A stretch of DNA of 42,240 bases from Lingula anatina (lineage: Eukaryota > Brachiopoda > Lingulata > Lingulida > Lingulidae): assembly GCF_001039355.2 (NCBI RefSeq), contig NW_019776168.1, positions 489,905-532,144 of the forward strand, in the 5' to 3' direction. Shown one piece after another: positions 1 to 11,883 of the stretch; positions within the stretch are counted from its first letter, which is position 1, and the number at the start of each line of letters is the position of its first letter. Made by a program: the position numbers and the translations under genes. The notes beneath the pieces are model-generated. The model was not told where the DNA came from, searched no databases, and was given only the letters and a program-made list of their open reading frames with translations.

Positions 1-539
1 TTGTTATGTTCCCAAGATGCATCTGAGCCTTTCATTCTAAAATAAAAATGTGTTACAAAATGACCAGTCCTGACACCCAATATTACACTTATCTATGCTA
101 TTGACTGATTTTGTTCTTTACTGTTTAAAAAATGCTGTTAACATATTACCAAAGGCATTTTTGATATCATTTTGACTTCATCAGTTTTTAAGGGTAATTT
201 AATATAATGGAAAGGAGAACTGCACTTCACATTTCCCTGGACGCTAGCCATTTGTCTGTACAGTAGGTAGGATTACACGAGGGCTGCATTTCCTTGGCTG
301 CATGATAGTGGCAAATGATTATGCTACAGTCAAAAATTGTTTTTCATTTTTTTATTTGGCTATGTAAACCTGAACAAGGCCTTCTAATGGACTAAGTGAA
401 ATTGGCAAAAGTTTATTAAAACACCATCCTATAGGGAGTAGTAGACTAATTAGTCTTTGTATAAGGGAAGCATAATCTTTTTTTTCCCTTATGCAGAGGA
501 TTACACTGTCCTACAAATCATTTTTTTTAATAACAATAC

Positions 540-3416
540 CTCTTAAGCTGCTCCACGAAAACATAATGTGTTAGGTCCTCTACTTCAGGGGCGCAGGTAA
601 TCACCTGACCCACGGTGACCCCCTTGGATTCTATGTCTTCTGCCGAATTGAAGCGCACAGAGTAACAAGGCTGAGGGACTGGGCCAAATACCTCAAATAT
701 CTGCAATCATGAAAAAAATTGAAGACTAGACACACAAACTGAAAAAAGAAAACCGAAAAAAGAAACCTGAGAATATTTTAACAGATATACATAAAAGTAT
801 CAAATCGAAAGGGATTGGATAATAAAGCAGATAACAATTGGAACATCAAATTTTAAAACAAGCTGAACTGCACAAAACTTAAATGGAATGATGATACCAT
901 ACATCTGAATATTTTGCAAGCTCTAGTTTTTTTTTTACTAAAGAATAAAAAGTTTCTATTTTTGATAAAGGGAATAATCAGTGACTGATTTACTGAAGAA
1001 TGAGATATTTTTTGTCTCCAGCCCTACCTGTCCTAGTACCACTCTTCCCTCCATGAAAAGCACTGTTTCCTCATTTAGAGCTGGAAGGTTTGGGTACTGC
1101 TGGATGACAACTAGAAATAGATACAGAATATTTGTTACAAAATAAGTCACACATACAAGCTAAATTCTGGGTGTTTTGCTTTTCATCTTTGGTAAATGCT
1201 TTTACAGACTCACTGAGAGATAGGACCTATTCCCTTTTAAACACTTACATCAATAGATGGGACTTATACTCGAATGCTAGGACAAGTGACTGATGCATGA
1301 CCCCTGCGGGCCTTGTGTTTAGAGACTAAACTGCAAATTCCCAGCATGGTAACCTAGAAAGGTTACTCTAGCAGAGGTAAAAAAACATAACATTTCAAAC
1401 ACAATTTTTGAATAATAGTGATAAAAAACATAAACATAATGTGTGAAAAAAGCATCTGGTGTCTGTAAAATTCTGCCAAGTACCATATCACATGCTAGAA
1501 CTGACCTGATGATGATGATGATGTTATACTCACCAAGGGTTCCAAGAATTTGAGACACTTTTCCAATTTCTCTCATGACCACAGTGTCATCCACATCTAT
1601 CTCCAGTTCTTCAATAGGAGGCAGGTCCTGACAAAGACAAAACAACTTGGCTTAAACACATGAAAACTGAGTTAGATCATAAGAACCAATTCTTATTGAT
1701 GCCCTTTAATAGGAAAATATACACTTTTACTAATAAGTATGAACTTAATATAAAAGTGTTATATATGTATCACACATACAGAAAAGCAAAAATTTATAGT
1801 GGGTAAAAAATATGATGCACTACTGTCATATTTACCACATACCATAGTTGAAATCAATTCCTAATCAAAACATTTATGATATTTTCTTTTTAACGTTTTA
1901 TAAACTGATAACATAAAACTGCATTCAAACTTAATGTGTGTCATGATGCCTTGACGTGAACTTTACCTCCAATGTAAATTCTCCCTTAGTTTTGACAGGA
2001 ATGGGTTTACTGGTGGACGTCTTTTCAGGTATCTCCATGTCTGAGGTCTCATCATCGCTGAAAAAAATCAAGACAAAATCAAATACACCAAAGTCTGAAG
2101 AAAATATTGCCTGGTAAAATCCTGTCAACAAGTATGGTCCTATAAAACATCAACAAGTAAGAAGTGAGGATCCTTCTCTTTATTGCTAGTTCACATTTAA
2201 CTTCAAAATAAGTGTTTGTGTAAGCATGCATATGTGCATGCATGAGAGAGACAAGGATGGAGATCGAGAGAAGACATCAAAATCACAATAATTAGGTTGC
2301 TTTCATCTAGTTCAGCACACTTTCATTAGTTTACCTGCTGTCAGTTGAGGAGTCATCAGAGTCAGTACTATCTGAGCTATCACAACTGCTGTCTTCTGTA
2401 TCTTCTTGTCTGTAAACAGCATTGGCTTTGGAGGGTTCAACTTTAAAATGAACAATTTCTTCACCGTCTTCCACCTTGATTTCTGCTTGTGTATTTAGAA
2501 AAACATCTGTTCTGTTCTCAGTGCCTACAGTATCAGATATGTTCCCAGAAATATCCTCTGCTGCAGCACTCTCATTGCTATCAGATGTGAACTTTGTAGA
2601 AACCGCATCCCCAGATGTCTGCACCAATCTCTCAAATGTCATAGAAGAAATGTGCCCAGATGACTGACTAAATGATTCTTGGTAAGGTTCCAACTTAAAA
2701 TGAACACTTTCTTCACCATTTTCCTTCTTTATGTCTTCTTGTGCAATCATAATAACCTTATTACTGTTCTCAGTTCTTTCAGTACCAACTATGTTTCTAG
2801 AATTACCTGCAACTGTAACATTGTCGTTACAAGATGCTGACATTGGTTGTGCTGCAACTGTATCCTCAGTCACCTTACCCAAGCCATCCATTGTTACAGA
2901 GGAAATGTGGTGAGTTGATGTAGTCACTGCCTCTTGCAATCCATACCCGTGTCCCTCTGGTTTTGTTATATCATTCTCTTGTTTTATATCAGTCAAAGGC
3001 AGTGAACTTAAACAAGAAACATCTGGAAAAGAGTTGGCTCCTGTTGTTTTTGAGTCAGTGTTTTCTACTGGTTTGTGTTCACCAGTGTTTTCTTCATATC
3101 CATCTTCCTTCTCTGTTTTGACTTTTGTTAAGTCAAATCCAATGTTTTGATCTTCCTCAATGATATTTTCCTGTTTTATGAGTGCCTGGTTATTATCTTC
3201 TTCCATTACAGCATCACTTTCATTTGAAACTATTTTGGTGGCAACTGCAGGAACTGCATGTGTTGTTTTAACTTCCAAATGTTCTTCAACAATTCTTGTT
3301 TCCTGCATTGCACTTATGTGTTTATTGTTCGGCTGTATCAAACACTCACCAGCTTTTTCCATAGGACACACATCAATCTTATCAAGAGGCACCGTCAGTG
3401 GCGTTTTAAAATCCAT
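540..3416 (-). CDS. NAF1: NAF1, H/ACA ribonucleoprotein assembly factor (3' end outside window)
   Basis: NAF1 is the assembly chaperone that loads box H/ACA snoRNPs and telomerase RNP with dyskerin before being replaced by GAR1. Coding exons read by eye: 3416-2335, 2057-1967, 1627-1534, 1110-1028 and 700-540, all with GT-AG borders and continuous frame (503 codons plus 2 nt). Residues ~392-503 carry the GAR1/NAF1 core: LPPIEELEID, then NLPALNEETVLF, then the IFEVFGP block and FNSAEDIESKGV, in the family order. The first ~360 residues are acidic and low in complexity, ending in a Ser/Asp-rich run, as in other NAF1 proteins. They also show an internal duplication (~170-243 and ~255-327) and seven hydrophobic-K-x-E sites. 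The start at 3416 has G at -3 and G at +4. The low-complexity C-terminal region must lie left of position 1. The identity rests on core-domain match; N-terminal boundaries are less certain. Confidence 0.88.
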
Positions 3417-3487
3417 GTCCTTGTCTGTTATCTTTCTTTATATTAATATTATAATAGTTCTTAGAAGCTACAGTGTGCATTCATGGT
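3417..3487 (-). promoter_or_regulatory. NAF1 5' leader with two upstream start codons
   Basis: An acceptor (TTTTCAG) puts the start of the NAF1 coding exon at 3487. The leader then contains ATG at 3484-3482, in an ACCATGA context, opening a 7-codon frame that stops at 3463-3461. A second ATG at 3480-3478 opens a short frame that runs across the main start codon. Both would be expected to lower initiation at the NAF1 ATG. This depends on the acceptor being used, which I infer from the sequence only. Confidence 0.4.
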
Positions 3488-3746
3488 CTGAAAAACATAA
3501 ATGCATGATAAAACAGTATAATTTAATTTAATTTTTCTTTCTTAAAAGGTATACAGTATGCGTCTGCAATATTCTATAAAACACCTCATATAAAAGTACT
3601 AAGTTGATAGCATTAAATTAGAAATGGGATAAATAATCAAATTCAAGTGTAGATCGAGACAGGTTGTTCAACAATTCAAACAAATAGGAGAAAATTGCTT
3701 CCTCCCACACCAGACCCCCAGAGGAAATAAATTGTGTGGTTGTCAC

Positions 3747-3834
<88 letters not shown>

Positions 3835-4273
3835 TGTGTGTGTGTGTTGGGGGGGGGGGTAAATCTGGCATAGTCTACTTCTTACCTAAGGGACACTTTC
3901 TTTATTTTAAAATCACAATAATGTGCCTTTAAGGGTTGACTGACATAAAATGATGATTATTTTATGCTAATATTCATTAATATTAACAGTAACATTTGGA
4001 GTTACTATAAGGAGTATCATTCATAAAACCTTACACAATGCACGATTGAAACCCATACAAAAAATACATAATCAAAAGAATTAAAAGGCCAGAAGTGTAA
4101 GCATCTTGAAGATTAGAGATCGACTTAAGAGAAGTATGTTCCATCAACTTCAAGATGACAAAACTTATGGCAATTTAAAAACAAATCAGATCCTCAGATA
4201 CGAAAAAAAAATTCTCAAACAACTTGCATGAAAAGTAAAATAATTATTAGAACGTTAAAACACAATTTCTCAC
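3488..4273 (-). other. Probable 5'-UTR intron of NAF1
   Basis: On the minus strand a good donor, AAG followed by GTGAGAA, lies at 4273, and an acceptor, TTTTCAG, ends at 3488. Together they would join a non-coding first exon (5' of 4274) to the NAF1 coding exon. The interval holds a long GT microsatellite and no convincing coding sequence. The transcription start was not located. Confidence 0.45.
3749..3859. repeat. (TG)n microsatellite followed by poly-G
   Basis: About 100 bp of TG dinucleotide repeat, broken once near 3828, running into a G-only tract of about ten bases. It lies in the probable NAF1 leader intron. The Cys-Val open frame across it is a product of the repeat. Confidence 0.97.
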
Positions 4274-4274
4274 C

Positions 4275-4677
4275 TTAGTTACTTTAAGCTTTCCGTAACA
4301 TTTTTCAGGACTATTAAAACACATGGTCCATGCTTGAAAGTCTCGCTCTCGAATTAGGTCATTTAAGACAAACCAAAATGCATGCCGAAAACATATTATA
4401 TAACATTAAGTAATACAAAATAAGCTGTTTTTGAAAATAAAACTTAATATTCAAAATATTAATTAGAAATTTATGAGTTAGCACTCCTTTCATCGGAAAT
4501 TTTAAGATAATGCATAGATAATATAAAACCGGCAACTTTGGACCATCTTGTCAAGGTCACCAAGAGCGTCCGCGCATGCGTGTAAGGTGCGGTAGTAACC
4601 TCGTTGGTACATGCGGTGACATCCGACGACAATATTTCCATTTTCTTAAGTGATATTTCTAACACAGAGAGGGAAAA
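4275..4677. promoter_or_regulatory. Divergent NAF1 / TIMM23 promoter region
   Basis: NAF1 reads left and TIMM23 reads right from this interval of about 400 bp, so their starts are head to head. The part around 4560-4640 is richer in CG than the surrounding DNA (for example CGTCCGCGCATGCG and GCGGTGACATCCGACGAC), as expected of a broadly expressed, TATA-less promoter. No TATA box was found next to either gene. Exact transcription starts cannot be read from sequence. Confidence 0.6.
4570..4581. promoter_or_regulatory. NRF1-like palindromic site
   Basis: The sequence around CGCGCATGCGTG closely matches the NRF1 (alpha-PAL) consensus YGCGCAYGCGCR, with one deviation in the right half-site. NRF1 sites are common in promoters of nuclear genes for mitochondrial proteins, and the neighbour on the right encodes a mitochondrial import channel. 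The match is seen; binding is inferred. Confidence 0.45.
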
Positions 4678-7614
4678 ATGATGACAGATGATCGGAGAGG
4701 GGGTCAGTTGTTTGGCGGAGGTCTTTTCGCGCCAAATGTACCCTCCAGTCCAGGTAAGACACAAGTGAAGTGTATTGCGTAAGTTGTCACGTTTTCCACG
4801 ACGTTGGCTTTTCCCTGACGGTGCACCGATTTGCAGAAATCGCGGTTTCAGTTTCATCATATCTTAATTTACTATAAAAGTAGAGTGTTTGAACATAAAC
4901 ATAAACTTCTTTTTTAGTTTCAAGAGAATGGTAGTAGTTATAACATTCGGAACTTTGACGGTCTTTTAAAACGTTTTTGCCACAGCACAGATTTGTAGCA
5001 TGACATTCATCAGGGCGTTAGCTTCAAAAATAAGCCACAGTCAAGAACATTAAATCTTCATACGGTAGTCACACAAATAGATAAGAACCACAGTTACATA
5101 AGTAATTACATAAATATGTAAGCAAAGGCATGTTAGATTTGATCTACACTCTGCCACTCCTCTCTCTTCTAAAAAGAATAAAGATATAGAGAGGGAATAT
5201 TGATAAATAAATAAAAATTGAGTGTTTCCGGGTTTAGCACAAAACTCGAGGGCTAGCACTACTGATGACAGTTTGATATGTAGTACAGTACATGTCAGTG
5301 TATGAAAGTGATGATTTTGGTATCTTCACTGTGTGAGAACCATTTAAGCAGCAACATATGTCAAGTTTCACATTACTTGATTTCCTTAATTTATCGTTTC
5401 TAACCTTGAATAAATTTCCTATTTTTTTATGATTATTATTTTATAATTTTCAGTATGAGTATTGAATTGAGTTATTATCGGTATTATCTAGAAACAATCT
5501 TTTGCAACTTTTCAATCGCAAAGTAAACTGAACACATCCAAAGGTCTTCCATATATGAGAAAAATATACTAGAAACTATTGACTTGTCACCAGTGCTACA
5601 GGTTTTGAATAGCATATTCTGTTTTGGGTCAAGTTTTGCAGTGTCCTATCACCAGTAAGAGACAGTCCCATATTATATATGCATCTGACAAATCCAATCT
5701 ATTTCTTTTTCTTTGCTTTTAGGAGGTCCTAGTTATCCACAGTATTTTAATCTAGATCCTTCATATATGACACCGGTAGGTATTGCATCCTAAAGCTAAC
5801 ACCCCTAATTACTACTCAGTCTATTTGATGACTCCATGCACTCAGTATTCACTAAACCAAGTGTTTAATAGATGTTCTAACCACTGATACAGATATCATA
5901 GCCCTACATTATATTTTAAGACTGATGTAGATTCACAGTGTACACATACAAGCACATTTTTCAGTAGCATTGTCATCTTGTTTATTATTTTTTTATTAAT
6001 AATTTCTTTTACAGGGTAGTGAATTTATTGTACCAGAAGGAGCACAACAAACTAGAGGTCGCTTTGAACTTGCATTTTTACAAATTGGATCATCTGTTAT
6101 GGCAGGTAGGCATCCTGTGAAGTCAAACAGTGTATTAAGAAAGTAATAATATGCTTGATAAAGATTTATCAAGTATTTTGTATATTTTATGCAGGATGTT
6201 TTTTATCTCCATTTCCAGCCAATGCAGATAATGTGAATTTTTTTCTCTCTGGATCAGTTTACTCTGTAGATCTTTTAAATTACAGTCATTTATCAAACTT
6301 ACTTTCTTCTTATTTTTTCCAGGTTGTGTACTGGGCAGTATTGGAGGTGTAGTAAGCAATAGAGAAATTTTGAGATCTGGAGAGAAACATTTAAAAACCA
6401 CGTAAGTAGGCAAGGATTGGAACATAATTGTACAGAAACACCATTATTGATAGAGCAACTGAGAATTTGTTTTCATATCTTACAAATTTTCATTGTTATA
6501 AAGTTCACTTTTTCATTTTTGTAAAGATAAACATATAGTCAACTATCCAGTCAACTCAGACATTCCCCTGAAGGCTTGACAGTATTCATATGCATTCAGT
6601 ACATAGAATATTTGAATTTCAGGTTTTCAAATATAGTATTTAACAATGGAGGAAAGTGGGGAAAGAAATGTGGTGTTGTAGGTAGGTCCTGTTTTTTTTT
6701 TTTTTTTCAACAGACGTGTCTGATATAAGAATCAATAAACTGATTAAATACAATCTTAGCTGCACTAGTTTTGTCCACTAGCTTTGTCCAGACATAATTG
6801 GATTTATACAACAGTTGGGTACTTGCCTTCGTATTATATTTATGGATTCCTTAAATAAAACTTAAGATTCATGTAATGAAACATTGAGGGTTAATTTTAA
6901 AAGTTGATTTTTTTACCTGGGTTTTCCCAAAACTGAGTCTGAAATTGCCGTGCATCACATGTGACATGCTCATTTCAGGTTCAAACCAGACTAAAATTGC
7001 GGTTAAAGACAATCTTAAATGGTCCTTTTTTCTAGAAATGCTTTAGCTTGTGTCATTCTGTATTTCAGCATTTTTATACAGTGGAGTAGGGACTTTATTT
7101 GGTCTTGCAAGGCAGCATTTGTTGTCTCAGGATGATGATGGAATTAACACAATGACAGCAGCAACCACCACAGGGGTGCTGTATTCATTGCCACGTAAGG
7201 ACTTTTTTAACCTTCGTGATAAGAAGTAAAAAAAAACATCAGAAATTGTCCATTTCATTTAAGTTATGTATAATTGGAAGTTTAAGCTGATGAATTCATT
7301 ACGTTTTGATGTTCAGGATTTGTATTTTTCAGTATGAAGCTTTTGTTTTTTCATGCTGAATGACCAGTTGGTTGTAGCACTTGAAAGTTACTTTAAATTT
7401 ATTCATAAAGCTTTCTGAAACTTGGTGAAAAGATAATATTTTAAAGTATGCATGTTTGAATTTTTCAGAGGCTTTAAAGCACAGTGGTCTCAAACCTGTT
7501 GCAAAACATTTATGCAGGGGTGGACTTGTAGGGGCTGTTGCTGGTGTCGTCATCTTGGGAAGTGAATATTTTATTGGATTTAATACAAAAGGAAGGAGGG
7601 CATGGTATTATTAA
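4678..7614 (+). CDS. TIMM23: TIMM23, mitochondrial inner-membrane import channel subunit
   Basis: TIM23 is a core subunit of the presequence translocase, which moves presequence proteins across or into the mitochondrial inner membrane. Seven exons join in frame: 4678-4753, 5723-5775, 6015-6105, 6323-6401, 6623-6681, 7069-7194 and 7469-7614, giving 630 nt and 209 residues, the length of human TIM23. The N-terminus (residues ~1-55) is Gly/Pro/Tyr-rich and corresponds to the intermembrane-space receptor part. The family block TRGRFELAF is at ~57-65, followed by Gly-rich helices with GCVLGSIGG, LYSGVGTLFG, TGVLYSLP and GGLVGAVAGV, as in the Tim17/Tim22/Tim23 domain. The protein ends in a short basic/aromatic tail, RRAWYY. 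The start codon is doubled (ATG ATG), so the second is an equal candidate. The loop between the first and third helices differs clearly from vertebrate TIM23. Confidence 0.92.
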
Positions 7615-7743
7615 GAGAGACCAAGATGATAGACAATATTTTCTGTTGGCTGTTTGAAGGAAAATGGAGAAAAATCTTCACACAGCGACGAAAGCTATGG
7701 AAATCCTGCCAAGTGCTTGTAATTTTCGATTCCTTGTAAAGTA

Positions 7744-7749
7744 AATAAA
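7744..7749 (+). terminator. Candidate TIMM23 polyadenylation signal
   Basis: AATAAA lies 130 nt after the TIMM23 stop codon. It is the first canonical signal downstream and gives a plausible short 3' UTR. The actual cleavage site was not determined. Confidence 0.5.
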
Positions 7750-9578
7750 CCAGAATTTACTTTTTAACAAGGTTGACAAAACTGAACAAATCACCAGAGC
7801 AAAGGATTCTTTTCCCTGACCAGCTCAGAACATGCAGCAGAAACACGGAGCAGGAGCATTTGTAGGAAAAAATATGCACCAGCACACCATGGCACTTACT
7901 ACAAATTTGAAAATAGTAGCAACAGCAGTGATAGTTTCATTTTTGTAACATTTCATGCAAATGCAGTGTGTTACAGGTTGACTTTTTTGGATGATAAACA
8001 TGACTTAATAGATGAGAAGCATTCTGCGCTTTGTGCTGTTTCAGAAAGTGAATATTTATGTTGTTGAGTTTTGGGCACCATTTGTTGATTTGTTCAGTTT
8101 CTTGCCAATGAAGTGTTTTGTAAATAGAATTAAAGATATATACACGTATCTATATATGAAAAACTTTTTTATCGACTTGCTTGTGTTTGTTATGATATCT
8201 TACATGACTGCCATCTTTATAAACAACCTGATCAACGTCAGATATTACTCTGAGCTACTAACAAATGTGCACCTAAAGGTGAAAAATACATCAATGTTTT
8301 TCTGTAGGAAAAATTATAACTAACGAAAGACAACATCGACACATTTATTTACGTTGGCTAAAAAAAAAATGCAAAGTGAGATGGTACCTCAGGCAATTTC
8401 AGCCAGCAATTTCAAAAGGGGGGTTCTTATTTCTGAAAAAGTGGACCTTTTACCATGTAATCCCCATGTATCTAGGTCAAATTTTACCTTTTTCCAACAA
8501 AAAGGGGTGTTCTTTCGACCCCCCCTGGCTACGGGCCTGTACCTGTTTGAGCCGTGAACAAATATGAAGGTTTACATTTTGCGGTGGAATATTTGACAGG
8601 ATTTGGAAGAAATGACTGACATAACTAGTAACGAGTCATTGAATTGTGCTCAGTGTAATGATAAATACATGTTACATAGTTCGCCGTGAATAGAGCCCAA
8701 CACGATGTGATGTTGTACATAGCGTTATCGATGAGGGGAAAACACAATATGCATTTCCAGTTCGTATGTATAATTATTTACATATGTGCAGAAGATTACG
8801 ACAAATACCGGTACAAGTCCGCTTCAAAATAGGCCAGTTGTCAAGCGTGTTTGCCCACTGAGGTTGGAAATTATTGGTGGCAAAGGTTTCTCAAGTGCCA
8901 CCGGTGTAATGTGACAGTGTCCCCCATGATATAGAGTCCACTTCCCATTCGTTTGTACAAGTTTTGACCCACTTAGGTAAGGCTAACCCTAACCATTATA
9001 ACTAAATGGAGGGCGGGTTTTTTGTTACCCTTAATTGCGTTACTCCGGTCCGTTGAAAGCTCGTTGAGAGCCCAAATAATGTACTCCATAAAGAGCAAGC
9101 CCATCCAAACTAACACAATCGCTGCTCGCAAATGCAGGTATCGTTGACTGTGGCGGTGATCAAACTAGTAGCAGTGTGCTTGTACAGGTGTCTGTTTCTC
9201 AGAGCTATAGCCATCACTGTGACATCTTCACGAGTATGTGGACTGGACCTGATTGACTTCTGGAATATCAATAAATTGATTTAGATTAATTAATTAGAGG
9301 ATGAGAATCCTTCTGCTAAAAAAGGAGGAAAATCAACTGTAGTATTTAACTGAAAGTTAAAATATCGCATGAAATATTATTTCTATTTGTTGGTTTAACA
9401 AAGATAACAAACACTCTGAGGCTTCCTTAGTTGACTATCAAATAAACATAAAATTGTGTTCTGATGGATCTCTCTATTCGACCCAACATATGTTTATAGA
9501 AAAATTCTATAAAAAACGCAGAACACGTGCACTGCGACTTAAAAAAGGTCGATAAACGCAAACCTTCTTGAACAAAAA
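7750..9578. other. Intergenic region right of TIMM23
   Basis: AT-rich DNA with no exon I can support, apart from the MITE copy at 8390-8539. The open frame at 8012-8323 has neither recognisable domains nor splice context and may be part of a longer TIMM23 3' UTR. A two-unit telomere-like stretch (GGCTAACCCTAACC) is at 8981-8994. Confidence 0.6.
8390..8539 (-). mobile_element. MITE with 5-bp target duplication (copy 1)
   Basis: A 150-bp element ending in GGCTACGGGCCTG, with a decayed inverse of that end (starting CAGG, with AGCCAGCAA further in) at the left. It is flanked by perfect TACCT duplications at 8385-8389 and 8540-8544. It aligns with 41921-42100 in the opposite orientation, sharing AAAAGGGGGGTTCTT and AAAAAGTGGACCTTTT. 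It has no coding capacity, so it is a non-autonomous DNA transposon that would need a transposase from elsewhere. Confidence 0.85.
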
Positions 9579-10349
9579 TTACGTCTTTTTGTTTTTGGTC
9601 ACCTCGCATGACGCTGATGACGGAGTTGTTCTTTTCTTGGATCCGGAGGTTTTAGACATTGTGTCACCTAAGGGGAATGGTGAAGACGGCCTGGGGATTA
9701 TTGGCACTTGGGTCATGACCACTGATTCCTCGTCATCTCCATGCAGCCAAGCACCAGTCTGAGAAAGTGTGGGCCTGGCATTGACAACAGGAGGGGTGGA
9801 CATCACTGAACGACGCCAGATGTGCACGTCACCCATGAACATAGATGCTGGAAATGTAAAATGTTGCCGCATGAACCAAAAACGCCACAATACCATGAAC
9901 AGTATGAGTTCTTTTCACGGTGCCATGCTTCAAAACAGTGCACGGAACACGTGTTGAACAGTCACGTAACATGCTTTCCCATTTTATTTTATTTCTTATT
10001 TTTATTTTTTATTTTTTTATTCCCACCTCAGGGGCGAAATTTATAAACGAATACATACATAAAATCGCACACAAAATACCCTTGGTAAAATCACACAATA
10101 AAATCTTTCTAATATACTGTATGTTCACTAGATAAAGCGCTTTTTTTTTCACTGGAATTGACTATTCAAACTTAGAAAGGATGCAGAAGCATATACTAGG
10201 ACCGAACGTAACATGTTGAGTTGGGTCCCAGGTAGTCCCCGCATTGGACTAAAATGTATAAACTTACCGTACAGTTGCGAATTATCTTGGTTGTCATTGT
10301 GCAGTGACAGGTGGATATTTCTGGGAATACTGAAGTCCAAGTGAGCCAT
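9579..10349 (-). CDS. Possible two-exon small membrane protein, family unknown
   Basis: Exon 1 (10349-10268) starts with ATG in a good context (GTGATGG) and encodes 27 residues, beginning MAHLDFSIPRN. It ends at a strong donor, TACG followed by GTAAGTT. Exon 2 is modelled at 9910-9579 and stays in frame for 109 residues. It begins with a hydrophobic, aromatic segment (LILFMVLWRFWFM) that could span a membrane. A Pro/Ser/Thr-rich part follows, and then a Lys-rich end. Predicted length is 137 residues. The weak point is the acceptor at 9911-9912 (GAAAAG), which lacks a pyrimidine tract; another acceptor or an extra exon is possible. I do not recognise the family. The long open frame, good donor and matching phase are the only support. 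Confidence 0.33.
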
Positions 10350-11792
10350 CACTGATGTCTGCTGCTGCGATTGAGGTTGTTTATTCTTGGAAGATGTAAA
10401 GATTTCTACCCCTCCCAGTTAGAAGCAGAATTTTAAACTAGAAAACGTTCCCACGCGACCTTGCCAGCAATCAGCTAATCATATTTCAGTGACAATAATT
10501 ATCTACTGGTACGATGAATTAACCAATTCACTGTCAGCAAATGTGAGTAGGTTAAAAGAAAATCATATAAAAGTAAAGATTCACTGAATGGCCATTAGAA
10601 AATTAACACGTGAGCGGTAACTTGATAAGCTGTACCCGTAATTAGCACACTGGTCGTAATCAATGAAGTCGATTGAACCGGCTTAAGCTGATTAATACAT
10701 AACTGATAACATCAATAACTGGGGTGTCACTGAGCTAGACTATTCAGGGTACTCACTTTTAGCTTACCTGCAGCTGTTAATCATTGTAATGTGCGTGTGT
10801 CAAAGCTTGGCACGTGCCCGTAGCATGACCATGACAGGACATTATGGAAGATTTGGATCAAAGTTTAATGTCTTTTTTCACTCTGGATTTCAAACAAGCT
10901 GTCTTATCTAAATGTTTGTTTCCTATATACATTTCAAGCAAATAGGAAAACACAAAGTAGAAGAAAGTGTTCCTTTAAATAGATGAAATGAAATTTTAGA
11001 TCACCAAGGTTTCTTTATTACCAGCAAACAAATTTTACCATTAAATTATTTAAGGGCTCAACAGTGCGAATTAAAAGATTTGTTTAGAGAACGCTTAACA
11101 TATTTCTCTTGCTTGTTAGATCTATAAATCACGATAAAACACACACGATGATATTGTGGAATTGAGCGTGCCACTTACATATAGAGAAATTACATTAACG
11201 GTATTATCACTGAAGAATAGGTAGAGGAATTCCTGGTGATTGTTTAAAAGTATGTCACATTCAGTTATGGAAGCGTATACCCTGTCCAAGTGACCTTGAC
11301 AACAAATATCTTATATCTTGTAATGTTTACTGCAACTCGACAGTTATACCTTTTGTTGTTTATGCGAAAAGAATATGATATTGATGTCTTAAAAGCTTAG
11401 GTGAAAAATCACGCAAATGTTTATTTTTTATTTAAAAATAGCACTTGGTTATTTGCACGTGCAGCGAGGCATGCTATGATACGTGTAATGTGAATAGAAA
11501 AGATATCAATCTTTTTTTTTTTCACAAAAATTTGCAATGAAAAGAAGTTTCAATTTTCTCTGGGGGTACCTGGGTATTTTCTTTATGTTGAATAAAAAAG
11601 CAAGCATTTGTCGTAAAGGCACAAATGTATGCATGATCATGTCAGTGCGCATAGATAACAATGAAGAATAAATTCAAAAACAGAATAAAAAAAGAGGTTA
11701 AAATAATAAAGTAAATTCTACTGCAGTCAAAGAAATTGCATTAACCATAACGACCTTTGGTACGTTGCCAACTACAAACACATAGACGAACG

Positions 11793-11883
<91 letters not shown>

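Noticed and set aside
3732-3932. Cys-Val repeat protein
   Set aside because: Translation of the GT microsatellite.
4471-4860. A 129-residue minus-strand open frame across the divergent promoter
   Set aside because: Antisense to TIMM23 exon 1 and its leader, no domain, and no good link to NAF1 exons.
8012-8323. A 103-residue hydrophobic open frame after TIMM23
   Set aside because: AT-rich sequence gives Phe/Ile/Tyr-rich frames by default; likely untranslated or intergenic.
8354-8567. Two overlapping small plus-strand open frames
   Set aside because: They lie in the MITE copy at 8390-8539 and its edges, and have no counterpart in the other copies.
8981-8994. Interstitial telomere repeat (GGCTAACCCTAACC)
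   Set aside because: Only two units; too short to mean more than chance.
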